The position numbers were made by a program, and so were the translations under genes. Shown piece after piece: positions 7,347-16,033 of a stretch of 23,177 nucleotides of DNA. The stretch comes from Eubacterium sp. CAG:248 (lineage in GTDB: Bacteria; Bacillota; Clostridia; Lachnospirales; Lachnospiraceae). The stretch is from positions 1-23,177 of the forward strand of contig FR886187.1 of NCBI GenBank assembly GCA_000436475.1. The letters are read 5' to 3'. The stretch's first letter is position 1; each line of letters opens with the position of its first letter. The notes beneath the pieces were generated by a model. It worked only from the letters and a program-made list of their open reading frames with translations, searched no databases and had not been told where the DNA came from.

Positions 7347-8858
7347 CTACTGTTCACTATACATTTTCTTTAATGATACCCTGTCTATCTTGCCATTAGC
7401 TGTCATAGGTATGCTGTCAAGCTTGATGATAAGATTAGGAATCATATATCTTGGAAGTCTGTTTCTTAATTCAACTGCTATATCTTTATCGGTTATATCA
7501 CCCGAATAATAAAGTACTATTTTTCCTTTTTCATTGTCATATATGCAGCCTGAGAACTTAATTCCATCAAGCATATTTACATTGGCCTCAATCTCACCAA
7601 GTTCAATCCTGTGTCCCATATGCTTTATCTGGTAATCTTTTCTTGATACAAAGACAAGTTCTTTATTTTCATTATACTTTCCAAGATCACCTGTGCAATA
7701 TATTATTTCAGGATATGCTGTATTAAGAGGATTCTGGATATAGCTTTCTGATGTTTTTTCAGGATTATTATAATATCCAAGAGTTACTGATGTACCTCTT
7801 ATGCATATCTCACCGACTTCTCCAGGCTTTGCCAGTTCTTTTCTGTCTTTTAACAACAGAATCTGTGTATTCTTAAATGGATGTCCAATCGGTATGACCT
7901 CATCAAGCTCAAAGTCACGGTCAACCTTATAATAACAGCACATACCTGTTCCCTCTGTTGGTCCATAAAGGTTAGTAAAGCTTGCTTCCGGAAGATTCTC
8001 TTTCCATAAATTAAACTGCTTAATAGGAAATACTTCACTTCCAAACGCTATAGTTTTTAAATATTCCGGTCTTACTTTTCTGAATGTTCCAAATGCTGAT
8101 ATCATCGTAAGTGCCGAAACAACCCAGCATACAGTATTAACCTTGTGCTCATTCATGAATTCAACAAGCTTTATAGGCATCATAAAAAGGCTCTTTGGTA
8201 TAAGATATGTTGTAGCACCGAATTTTAATGTAGGATATAATTCTTTCAGACATGCATCAAAATATAATGGTGTCTGATTACCAAATACAGTATCTCCATC
8301 AAACCCAAGAGTTTCTGATAGCTGCTCTATGTAGTCAATTACAGATCTGTGGCATGCCAAAACCCCCTTTGGTACTCCTGTTGAACCTGAGGTGAATACA
8401 ATATATATAGGATCTGTATCTATTGAATTATCATATATTTCCTTAAGAAGTTCTGTGTCCTCTTCACCATCACATATATCATCAAAATGCACAATTTCTC
8501 CGGAATAATTCATCTTACATGCACACTCGTATGTATCGTTATCACATATTATAACTGGTGACTTTACATTATCAAGTATAAGCTGGATTCTTGACAATGG
8601 CATTTCTTCATCTACTGGCACATAGAAATTACCAGATGTTATCGCACCAAAGAAAGCTAATATTTCCTTTGGGTGCTTTCTCATAAACACAACAACTGGT
8701 TTGTTATATATATCCTTTTTAGCAAGGTATGTTGCAACCGAACGGCTCATATCATATACTTCTTTAAAAGTATAAGCATCTGTTTCATTGGCAAATGCTG
8801 TTTTATCCGGTTTTATTTTAACAATTTCATTAAGATAATCCATTACATTATTCTGCAT
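7347..8858 (-). CDS. DltA-like amino acid adenylating ligase (carrier-protein ligase)
   Basis: 503 aa from the ATG at 8858, which follows AGGAGG (8866-8871); this is the length of DltA. It activates an amino acid with ATP and loads it on a carrier protein. Motifs: A3 FTSGSTGVPKG (155-165), A4 Asp201 in YFDACLKE, A5 NLYGPTE (296-302), A7 YCTGDL (397-402), A8 RKDYQIKHMGHRIELGEIE (406-424) and A10 NGK with Lys490. Aligned by eye to GrsA and DltA, the pocket reads D201, A202, K205, A249, A271, G273, L297, G305, M306, K490. DltA has Met at the K205 position and its D-Ala-selective Cys at the G273 position. An acidic side chain is a plausible substrate (inference). The partner carrier is likely 16094-16318. 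Confidence 0.9.
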   Translation of the reverse strand: MQNNVMDYLNEIVKIKPDKTAFANETDAYTFKEVYDMSRSVATYLAKKDIYNKPVVVFMRKHPKEILAFFGAITSGNFYVPVDEEMPLSRIQLILDNVKSPVIICDNDTYECACKMNYSGEIVHFDDICDGEEDTELLKEIYDNSIDTDPIYIVFTSGSTGVPKGVLACHRSVIDYIEQLSETLGFDGDTVFGNQTPLYFDACLKELYPTLKFGATTYLIPKSLFMMPIKLVEFMNEHKVNTVCWVVSALTMISAFGTFRKVRPEYLKTIAFGSEVFPIKQFNLWKENLPEASFTNLYGPTEGTGMCCYYKVDRDFELDEVIPIGHPFKNTQILLLKDRKELAKPGEVGEICIRGTSVTLGYYNNPEKTSESYIQNPLNTAYPEIIYCTGDLGKYNENKELVFVSRKDYQIKHMGHRIELGEIEANVNMLDGIKFSGCIYDNEKGKIVLYYSGDITDKDIAVELRNRLPRYMIPNLIIKLDSIPMTANGKIDRVSLKKMYSEQ

Positions 8859-8896
8859 ATATCTGCCTCCTGTTATCATTTATGCATAGACATATT

Positions 8897-8920
8897 TATA
8901 CTAAAACTACACATAGTATA
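8897..8920. other. Inverted repeat upstream of the ligase gene
   Basis: Perfect 7-bp inverted repeat TATACTA / TAGTATA with a 10-nt spacer in the 98-nt gap between the racemase-family gene and the ligase. It is not followed by a T-run on the minus strand. It could be a weak hairpin or a protein site; no function is assigned. Confidence 0.35.
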
Positions 8921-8956
8921 TTTATTAATCGCTTTATGATTACCACAATTACTTTA

Positions 8957-9670
8957 TCACTCTGTTATCAGATTATTATATTCAGGTTTTAACTTTCCAC
9001 ACTCAATAACTGACTGCTGTGCAAGTACTTCCATAACATCTAACACTCCTCTGCCAGTGTCACAATCCCTTTTTATGATTGAAAGTTCTGTGCAGCCTAA
9101 CAGCACAACCTCAGCACCACCATCATGTAACATCTGCTTTACTTCAAAGAACTTATCAATCTGTGGTTTCTTTCCTGCTTTTATATCGTTGTATATAAGA
9201 CTCATTACTTTTTTCTGATTGTCCTCATCTGGAACTATGAAATCTATATCATATTCCTTAAAAGCTTCCTGGAAAAGTCCGCTTTCTATTGTTCCATCCG
9301 TTGCCATTATTCCAGCTTTGCGGATACCTGATTTTTTCAGATATACTGCGGTTTCCTTTATTGCATTTATAACCTTTATGCCATGTCTGTCAAGCTCCGG
9401 CTGGAAATAATGAGCTGTTATGCATGGAATAGCTATCACCTGCGCTCCCTGGCTTACAAGCTTTTTCTCTATATCAAGCATGTGTGGCAGCGGATTATCT
9501 TCACTGCGTTTTAATATATAATTCGTCCTGTCTGGTATAGAAGGTCTGCTATGTACTATCATCTCTATATGTTCCTGATCTTTACTGGCATCTGTCATTT
9601 CCACTACAAGCTGCATAAAATATACGGTTGCAAGTGGACCAAGTCCTCCTATGACACCTAATATCTTCAT
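8957..9670 (-). CDS. Aspartate/glutamate racemase family protein
   Basis: 237 aa, the normal size for cofactor-independent Asp/Glu racemases (RacX/aspartate racemase branch). It opens with MKILGVIGGLGPLATVYFM, the aspartate-racemase form of the N-terminal loop. The two catalytic cysteines are Cys83 in IPCITAHYF and Cys193 in LLGCTELSII. The first motif usually reads CNTAH; here Asn is replaced by Ile, so activity or substrate may differ. The gene follows a strong AAAGGAGG site and lies 60 nt after the transglutaminase gene and 98 nt before the DltA-like ligase. The context suggests that it supplies a D-amino acid (D-Asp or D-Glu) to that ligase; other members of the family act on broad amino acids or as isomerases/decarboxylases. 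Confidence 0.88.
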   Translation of the reverse strand: MKILGVIGGLGPLATVYFMQLVVEMTDASKDQEHIEMIVHSRPSIPDRTNYILKRSEDNPLPHMLDIEKKLVSQGAQVIAIPCITAHYFQPELDRHGIKVINAIKETAVYLKKSGIRKAGIMATDGTIESGLFQEAFKEYDIDFIVPDEDNQKKVMSLIYNDIKAGKKPQIDKFFEVKQMLHDGGAEVVLLGCTELSIIKRDCDTGRGVLDVMEVLAQQSVIECGKLKPEYNNLITE

Positions 9671-9730
9671 TGGTCTGTCAGCCTCCTTTGTTCTGTTTAT
9701 TGCATGCAGATTCTGTTTTCCGTCCGCATG

Positions 9731-11383
9731 TTAAGGAATTTCCGGATAAGCTGATCTGTCGTAATTAAAGCAGTTATAATGTCCTGCCGAATATTCCTGC
9801 ATCTGTGCATCTGTCCAGAGGAAGAATTCAGGTCTTTCCGGTAAACGTGGTGTCGTATCGAAATGATACCATCCATGTCCATCTCCAATATCAACAATAC
9901 TCCAGTAATGCAATTCATTACCAGATGGTATTCTTTCTATATCCATATTAGTAATTCCGGCTCTTGTAAGAAGTACCTTTGCCATACTTGCATATGTAAA
10001 GCAGTCACCACGTCCCTTTGTAAATGCCTCTCCTGCTGCCTTTACCCAGCTGCTCTTATCAGAATAATCATAATATGAAAGATGTCTTCTGACATACCAG
10101 AATATGGCATATGCTTTATCTCTCTGTGACATGCCATCTGTGATTATAGTTGATAATGCTGCATCTGCGTATGAATATACTTCTTCAACCGTATATTGTT
10201 CTTCTCTTACCTTAACTGTAAATGATGCCTCTGTTGAGTTGCCTGCTGCATCTGTTGCAGTACACTTAACAATATAATCACCCACTACATTCACATTTAC
10301 ACTACTTGAATCTATAACGAAATTAAGTTCTTCTGGGCAGTTATCCTCAGCTTTAACAACACTTCTATACGATATTGTATTGCCTATATGCACCTGCATA
10401 TCCTCTGCACCTATTATAACTGGTGGTTCTGTATCCTCATTTAACGTAAGTGAAACTTCTGCATTTGCAGTATTACCAGCTTCATCCGTAGCAATTATCA
10501 CAAGCTTCTGTGTACCAATAAGCTTAAGATCCGGTTCGCTTTCATATGTAAATATCACGTCTGTTTCATCTTCACATTCTGTAACAAACTGCGATGCTTC
10601 TCTTTTAATTATGGCATATCCTTCTATATCTTTTACACTTATGACAGGAGCTTTAGTATCAACAACACTTAATACAACAGAATACACTTCATCACCAACC
10701 TGAATATCTATCGCATAATCTGCTACGTGGTTCATACTCACCTGTTCCATGTCTGTTACAAATTCTGCACTGCCAATATTCCCATCAAGGAGAAAATCAG
10801 CAATACCCGGCTTTTCACTGCCTGCCTCTAATGTCATCTTATTCTTTACAGGCCATACCATAAGCTGTGCACTCTTTTGTGTAGTATTGCCTCCCATATC
10901 TGTTGCACATATAGTTACAGTCTGCATACCATATTTTTTAAAATCAGGTTCTTTCGCATATGATACAGTTACCTGTGTAGCATCTGATAATCTTGAAACA
11001 AACCGTTCAGCTTCTATGCTTTCACCATAACCAGCTGTCATATCCTGAACTTCTAATTCAGGAGCTATAGTATCCATAACTATAAGCTTTGACTTATGCT
11101 TAAATAATCCTGTTTTTACATTGATTACATATTCTCCTGGAACATCTGCGTCTATTGTTTTTCCATATCCGTCTATGTAAGCTTTTTCATCATTTTTCTT
11201 CAAAAATTCAGCTACATCTATGGATACTCCGGCTTCGACCCTGCATACCTTATAAACAAGCCCCTGCTCATACACAACAAGCACAATAACCGCTGCGACA
11301 ACTGCTATTATAACCACTGCTATAGCAATAACCGCTTTCATGTTCTTTCTGATAAAATCCTTTAATCCCACTTTATTTTTCAT
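9731..11383 (-). CDS. Membrane-anchored protein with Ig-like repeats and a C-terminal transglutaminase-like domain
   Basis: 550 aa. A short basic N-terminus is followed by one membrane helix (about 17-38, AVIAIAVVIIAVVAAVIVLVV), giving an outside-facing body. Residues ~45-395 hold four or five Ig/cadherin-like repeats of the DUF5011 type, each opening with a D-T-x-A/P-P phrase (DTIAPEL ~104, DTKAPVI ~242, DTEPPVI ~317) and ending with ATDxxGN (~169, 299, 377). Residues ~400-550 are a transglutaminase-like cysteine domain with Cys461 in GRGDCFTYAS, His492 in ELHYWSIV and Asp509 in YHFDTTP, a complete triad. Such domains cleave or form amide bonds, often in the cell wall. It lies 60 nt after asnB in the Dlt-like series, suggesting an outside role on the modified polymer. 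Confidence 0.87.
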   Translation of the reverse strand: MKNKVGLKDFIRKNMKAVIAIAVVIIAVVAAVIVLVVYEQGLVYKVCRVEAGVSIDVAEFLKKNDEKAYIDGYGKTIDADVPGEYVINVKTGLFKHKSKLIVMDTIAPELEVQDMTAGYGESIEAERFVSRLSDATQVTVSYAKEPDFKKYGMQTVTICATDMGGNTTQKSAQLMVWPVKNKMTLEAGSEKPGIADFLLDGNIGSAEFVTDMEQVSMNHVADYAIDIQVGDEVYSVVLSVVDTKAPVISVKDIEGYAIIKREASQFVTECEDETDVIFTYESEPDLKLIGTQKLVIIATDEAGNTANAEVSLTLNEDTEPPVIIGAEDMQVHIGNTISYRSVVKAEDNCPEELNFVIDSSSVNVNVVGDYIVKCTATDAAGNSTEASFTVKVREEQYTVEEVYSYADAALSTIITDGMSQRDKAYAIFWYVRRHLSYYDYSDKSSWVKAAGEAFTKGRGDCFTYASMAKVLLTRAGITNMDIERIPSGNELHYWSIVDIGDGHGWYHFDTTPRLPERPEFFLWTDAQMQEYSAGHYNCFNYDRSAYPEIP

Positions 11384-11408
11384 ATATATCTCCGATCTTT
11401 ACAAATAT

Positions 11409-11439
11409 GACCTTTTACATAATTCATAATACAAAGGTC
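11409..11439 (-). other. Intercistronic hairpin after asnB
   Basis: Perfect 7-bp stem GACCTTT / AAAGGTC with a 17-nt loop, starting 3 nt after the asnB stop on the minus strand. No T-run follows (next bases ATATTTG), so it is more likely an RNA stability or processing structure, or a leaky stop for RNA polymerase, than a full terminator. Confidence 0.45.
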
Positions 11440-11442
11440 AAT

Positions 11443-13281
11443 CTACAAAGTTAATGAATACTGTTCACATAACATAGTAACTGTCATCACTATAAGCAGA
11501 TAGTCTATCTCATATGCACCCATAAGCTTGAAATCTTTAGAACTGTACATCTTCTTTAGTTCAAGAACATAATCAGCATCAAATATCCCCTGTTTTCTTA
11601 TAAGCTCCTCGTTAAGATAATCTATCTTGGCAGGTTTCTTAATCATAGCTGACATGCCTGGTGCCTGAAACGGGAACTTCTTTCTTTTAAGAATCTCATC
11701 CGGAACTATCCCTTCACCAGCTTTTTTCAAGATATACTTTTCATTAACTCCCCTAAGCTTATATTTATCAGGAATTGTGATAACAAAATCTATAAGCTCC
11801 CTGTCAAGGAATGGATGTCTTCCCTCGATTGAATGTGAGAAAAACATTCTGTCGCCGTGTTCCCCAAGAAGATGATCTGACAATCTTAATTTGTTATCAA
11901 TATATGACCTTCTCTTCTGTGAACTTAATCCTTTTACTTTATTTACATCTATAGGACTTGTTGCAAATGCTGAGAAACTGTCTATCTCTGTACGGATATC
12001 TTTACTGTATAACCTGGTATGTATTTTTCGTATTTCCCCATGATTCCTCTCAAACTGGAAATATGGATCTCCCCATAATCTTTCGTTAATCTCACATTCT
12101 TCCTTTGTCATCTTATCCTTTGTCATTCTACGGAAAGCATCTACCATATATCCAACATATCCATAGAAATATTCATCTGCTCCCTGACCTGTAAGAACAG
12201 CCTTTGCAGGAGTTGTACTTACAAGCTGTGAAAGAAGATATGCTGCTGTATCGTAGCTTTCCTTTACGGCACTTTCTGCATGATATATAACATCCGGTAT
12301 GTTATTCCATATTTCATCTTCTGCTACTTTTACTTTAAGGTGTTCTGACTTTACACGCTCATGTACAAGCTTTTGGAAACGACTTTCATCAAGATCTCCC
12401 TCTCCTATCTCGGCTGAAAATGAATAGTAACTATTAAGAAGATATTTTCCTATATAACAGGCAACCATTGAGCTGTCAAGTCCACCTGATACGTAGAATC
12501 CAATAGGAACATCAGCTATAAGTCTTCTTGATATTGCCTGTTTTAAAAGTTCTCTTAATTTTTCAACATAGTAAGCTTCGCCCTTATCTTCCTCATCATT
12601 CTTATATATAAGGTCCCAGTATTCAACATCTTTAATATCTTCATGAGGTTTTATAATAAGCATGTGTCCAGGCTTTACTGAATATATATTCTTAAAAAAT
12701 GTATCAGGCGATACCACACCCGGATAATTCATAAGCTGGTCAACAGCCTTCATATTAATCCTTCGCTCTATCTTAGGATATTCTAGTATAGCTTTTATCT
12801 CTGATGCAAATATGATTCTTTCATCACATGCTGTATAAAACAACGGACATATTCCTACATGATCCCTTACAAGCATAAGAGTTTTCTTATTCTTGTCATA
12901 AAGTGCTATTGCAAACTGTCCATTTAACTTTTTAACACATTCTATACCTTCCTCTTCATACAGATGTATTATAGTTTCGATATCTGTTTCTGTACGAAAT
13001 TTATGTCCATTTTTTATAAGTCCGGCTCTTAATTCTTTATAGTTAAAGATTTCTCCATTACACACCATTACAATACTGTTATCTTCATTGGAAATAGGCT
13101 GCATACCACCATTCAGATCCAGAAAGCTAAGTCTGTTAAATCCAAGTCCCACACAGTCATCTACATACATATCTTTTCCATCCGGACCTCTATGCTTTAT
13201 CTTTTCTAACATATTATCAAGTATGTTTCTGTTTATTTCCTCTTTCTTATTCCAGTTAAATATCCCGCTTATTCCACACAT
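11443..13281 (-). CDS. asnB: Asparagine synthetase B-type glutamine amidotransferase
   Basis: 612 aa, a full-length class II glutamine amidotransferase plus synthetase. Cys2 of MCGISGIF is the N-terminal nucleophile, with RGPDG at 31-35, CNGEIFNY (74-81) and GQFA (121-124) forming the glutaminase. The C-terminal ATP-pyrophosphatase domain has the PP-loop SGGLDSS (265-271), followed by AVLTGQGADEYFYGY and EGRHPFLDRELIDF. The family normally makes Asn from Asp, but members such as LtsA of Corynebacterium and an AsnB of Bacillus amidate diaminopimelate in cell wall precursors. Its position among carrier, MBOAT, DltD-like and ligase genes suggests amidation of an amino acid in this surface pathway. 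Ribosome binding site GGAAGG; 36 nt after the SGNH gene. Confidence 0.93.
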   Translation of the reverse strand: MCGISGIFNWNKKEEINRNILDNMLEKIKHRGPDGKDMYVDDCVGLGFNRLSFLDLNGGMQPISNEDNSIVMVCNGEIFNYKELRAGLIKNGHKFRTETDIETIIHLYEEEGIECVKKLNGQFAIALYDKNKKTLMLVRDHVGICPLFYTACDERIIFASEIKAILEYPKIERRINMKAVDQLMNYPGVVSPDTFFKNIYSVKPGHMLIIKPHEDIKDVEYWDLIYKNDEEDKGEAYYVEKLRELLKQAISRRLIADVPIGFYVSGGLDSSMVACYIGKYLLNSYYSFSAEIGEGDLDESRFQKLVHERVKSEHLKVKVAEDEIWNNIPDVIYHAESAVKESYDTAAYLLSQLVSTTPAKAVLTGQGADEYFYGYVGYMVDAFRRMTKDKMTKEECEINERLWGDPYFQFERNHGEIRKIHTRLYSKDIRTEIDSFSAFATSPIDVNKVKGLSSQKRRSYIDNKLRLSDHLLGEHGDRMFFSHSIEGRHPFLDRELIDFVITIPDKYKLRGVNEKYILKKAGEGIVPDEILKRKKFPFQAPGMSAMIKKPAKIDYLNEELIRKQGIFDADYVLELKKMYSSKDFKLMGAYEIDYLLIVMTVTMLCEQYSLTL

Positions 13282-13317
13282 TTTATCCTTCCTTTTCTGC
13301 CTTGCTGATATTTTACA

Positions 13318-14376
13318 TCATCTTTGTAATGTAACATTGTAATATTCGCACTGTTTCTTTATATCAGCTTCGTATTCACCTATCTTTTTATTCCATATAT
13401 CAGACAATTCCTTATTATCTCTTCTGTCTGATACATTCATATAATTTTGTAAAATATTTCCAATATACACAGATAGCTTTTCCGCACCTGACAGATTCAT
13501 ATGAAGGCCGGCATCATATGTGTCTGTCTGATAATCTATACCTGTTTCATCCGACTCTTTCAACAGATTAATATAAGTAAGATTATACTTATGTGCATAG
13601 TCAACTACCTGCTCGTCATATTCGTCATACCAGTATGGATAAAGACTTGGTGCTTTTACAAGTAGTAGTGTTATTCCGTTTTTATCACACAATTCACGCA
13701 TTTTATCAAGATAGTTCCATGCGTTATCACCAAAACTATAGTCAGTAAGCATTCTTCCCTTTGGCACATTATTGGCTGGTTTTGTATCAACTCTCATATA
13801 ATAGCCATTATGTGATATTTTATCCGGCTGCTTAAACATATACTTTACATCCGATGCTGTCAGCTCACTCCATCTTGAATGATAACGAAGCAATGGAAAT
13901 ACATATTCTATAAAATGCTCATTTTCCTTCATAGATGCATTAATAGCATTTACCTTTGACATTGACCACTTCATGCCATCAAGAGTCATTCTGTTATATG
14001 CCTCTGACTGTGACTCATTAAACTGCAAAGACTGTATATTAAACACAACCACCTGTGGTTTTTGATATCTTAATGTATCTTCTAAAAGATAGTAAGACTG
14101 CCATATATACTGTTCAGCACTTCCTCTTATGTAACTGTTAATTCCATATTCTGTCCATAACTTGACCGGCGAAAAGTTTTCGTATACTTCACAATCACCG
14201 ATAAAGATAACATCATAATCTTTATTTTCTTCCTGATAATATTCTTTTATAAGATTGCCTTCTACGACATCGTCAACATACTTAGGCATAAGCAGCCTCT
14301 GAATCAACATAAAGACAACCGCAAATATAATAAAAGTACTAATAACTCTGATTAATAATTTCTTCTTTTTACTCAT
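13318..14376 (-). CDS. SGNH/DltD-like membrane protein with Cys at the nucleophile position
   Basis: 352 aa. One N-terminal membrane helix (about 8-29, LIRVISTFIIFAVVFMLIQRLL) anchors an extracytoplasmic SGNH-type domain. Block I reads VIFIGDCEVYENFSP (56-70). DltD has G-S-S-E here with a catalytic Ser; this protein has Gly60-Asp61-Cys62-Glu63, so Cys62 would be the nucleophile. The C-terminal block is YDAGLHMNLSGAEKL (287-301), supplying the Asp/His pair. The middle (QVVVFNIQSL, LLLVKAPSLYPYW) fits the alternating strands of the fold. DltD and AlgJ/AlgX-type proteins pair with MBOAT transporters to transfer acyl groups to polymers, and an MBOAT gene lies 32 nt upstream. The family assignment is good; the Cys role is inferred. 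Confidence 0.82.
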   Translation of the reverse strand: MSKKKKLLIRVISTFIIFAVVFMLIQRLLMPKYVDDVVEGNLIKEYYQEENKDYDVIFIGDCEVYENFSPVKLWTEYGINSYIRGSAEQYIWQSYYLLEDTLRYQKPQVVVFNIQSLQFNESQSEAYNRMTLDGMKWSMSKVNAINASMKENEHFIEYVFPLLRYHSRWSELTASDVKYMFKQPDKISHNGYYMRVDTKPANNVPKGRMLTDYSFGDNAWNYLDKMRELCDKNGITLLLVKAPSLYPYWYDEYDEQVVDYAHKYNLTYINLLKESDETGIDYQTDTYDAGLHMNLSGAEKLSVYIGNILQNYMNVSDRRDNKELSDIWNKKIGEYEADIKKQCEYYNVTLQR

Positions 14377-14408
14377 ATTTTTCCCATCTTTAAAGTGTGT
14401 TTCAATCC

Positions 14409-16001
14409 CTAGAATCTGTTATATATAAACTGACTGCTGTCATAACCGATACCATAAGTTCCAAATACTAATATGCATATAACAAGTATTCCCCATATAA
14501 ATGCACGTAATATGTATGGTTTCTCGTTAAGTCTGTCCCTGATAGAACCTTTTCTTTGTATGACACTTACTAAAAGCATAACAAATGTACCAATTATAAG
14601 GACCAGATAATCCGTCTGTTTTAATCCTATATTAAGCAATGCACCGTTAAATAATATATTCCAGTTACCTGCTGTAAATATAGAAGCAAATGCTCTCATT
14701 GTTTCTGATACTGTTGCATAACAGTCAAACAAATTCAGGCAGCTCACAAGTAAGAATGTCCTTAGCATCTGAAATATCCTGTATGCCAATGTATTGCTCC
14801 ATCCATTCTTTTCGTGGAACTTCTCATAACGTGGTTCGAATTCCTCTGATACCATAAGAATAATCCAGTTTAATAATCCCCACAGTATGAAATTCCAGCT
14901 TGCACCATGCCATATACCAGTAGCAAACCATGTTATAAAAGAGGTAGCATATACAGGCAGTCTTTTTCCTATATATTCACCAAAATGATTTCTAGTAAAT
15001 TTAGTTACTTTCTTTATTGTCTTACCTGACGATATTGAATAAAACACATATATCCTGAACCATTCGCACATGGTAATATGCCATCTTCTCCAATATTCTT
15101 TAAGACTTTTTGAAAAATATGGATGTTCAAAGTTCTCTGCAACCTTTATTCCAAGTGACTGTGCAATTCCTATAGTTATATCTATTCCACCTGTAAAATC
15201 AGCATATAAATCTAACGTATAAAGGAATATAACAACCAGTACATATGCTCCATTGTAAGTACTTAAGTCACCAACTATAGTAAGAACACCTGTGGCAACG
15301 CAATCTGCAATCACCATCTTCTTAAAAAAGCCCCATATGATACGCTGTATTCCTTTAAAGAACTCAGCACTGTCAAATGCATGTGCCTCATATAGAGTTT
15401 TAGATAAATCTCCATATCGGCTTATAGGACCCTGTATCAGTTGCGGAAAGAAAGATATGAATAATGATGTACGGAAAATATTTGTCTGTGCCCTGACTAC
15501 ATTTCTGTATACATCTATCAAATATCCTGTTGCCTGAAGTGTATAAAATGAAATACCTAATGGCAGTACAATATTAACAGAAGGAAAAATATCATTTTTC
15601 CCAAAGATACTCATAAATGAATTGGCATTTTTAATAAAAAATCCAGTATATTTTACGCCAAATAATATACCAAAATTAATAAGAAGTCCTAACACAAGCC
15701 ATTTTCTCTGTCTTGATTTGCATGAAAGCTTGTACTCCTTCTTATCTTCCCTCGTCATTGTTTCTTTATTAGCTGCCAGATATTCTTTCTGTTCATCTGT
15801 AATCTTCTGTATTAATAATGCTGTTATATGTATAGTTACAGATGATACAAGTATATATATTATATACTTAGGTCCTGCAAACAAATAAAAAGCATAACTG
15901 AAAATAAGCAGCAGCTTCCACTGATGTTTTGACGGTATTGCATAGTATAATATAAACAATATTAATAAAAATAAAATAAACTTATAAGATGTAAATAACA
16001 T
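14409..16001 (-). CDS. MBOAT family acyltransferase/translocase (DltB/AlgI-like)
   Basis: 530 aa, polytopic membrane protein with roughly ten to twelve hydrophobic segments. The MBOAT signature is complete: FEHPYFSKSLKEYWRRWHIT (291-310, with His308) and TGIWHGASWNFILWG (361-375, with the presumed catalytic His365). ISFYTLQATGYLIDVYR and FPQLIQGPISRY (~150-195) are further family blocks. Members such as DltB and AlgI accept an acyl group from a cytoplasmic carrier and pass it across the membrane to an outside acceptor. It lies between the carrier protein gene, separated by a strong hairpin, and the SGNH gene. Start at 16001 follows AAGGA. The longer (~530 aa) form resembles the AlgI/PatA branch in length more than classical DltB (~400 aa). 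Confidence 0.93.
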   Translation of the reverse strand: MLFTSYKFILFLLILFILYYAIPSKHQWKLLLIFSYAFYLFAGPKYIIYILVSSVTIHITALLIQKITDEQKEYLAANKETMTREDKKEYKLSCKSRQRKWLVLGLLINFGILFGVKYTGFFIKNANSFMSIFGKNDIFPSVNIVLPLGISFYTLQATGYLIDVYRNVVRAQTNIFRTSLFISFFPQLIQGPISRYGDLSKTLYEAHAFDSAEFFKGIQRIIWGFFKKMVIADCVATGVLTIVGDLSTYNGAYVLVVIFLYTLDLYADFTGGIDITIGIAQSLGIKVAENFEHPYFSKSLKEYWRRWHITMCEWFRIYVFYSISSGKTIKKVTKFTRNHFGEYIGKRLPVYATSFITWFATGIWHGASWNFILWGLLNWIILMVSEEFEPRYEKFHEKNGWSNTLAYRIFQMLRTFLLVSCLNLFDCYATVSETMRAFASIFTAGNWNILFNGALLNIGLKQTDYLVLIIGTFVMLLVSVIQRKGSIRDRLNEKPYILRAFIWGILVICILVFGTYGIGYDSSQFIYNRF

Positions 16002-16033
16002 ATCGTCCTTTTCCTTAGTTTTATTATCACACT

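Noticed and set aside
7347..8858. Stand-alone nonribosomal peptide synthetase module
   Set aside because: Only an adenylation domain of DltA length is present, with a separate small carrier; no condensation or thioesterase domain is seen in the window.
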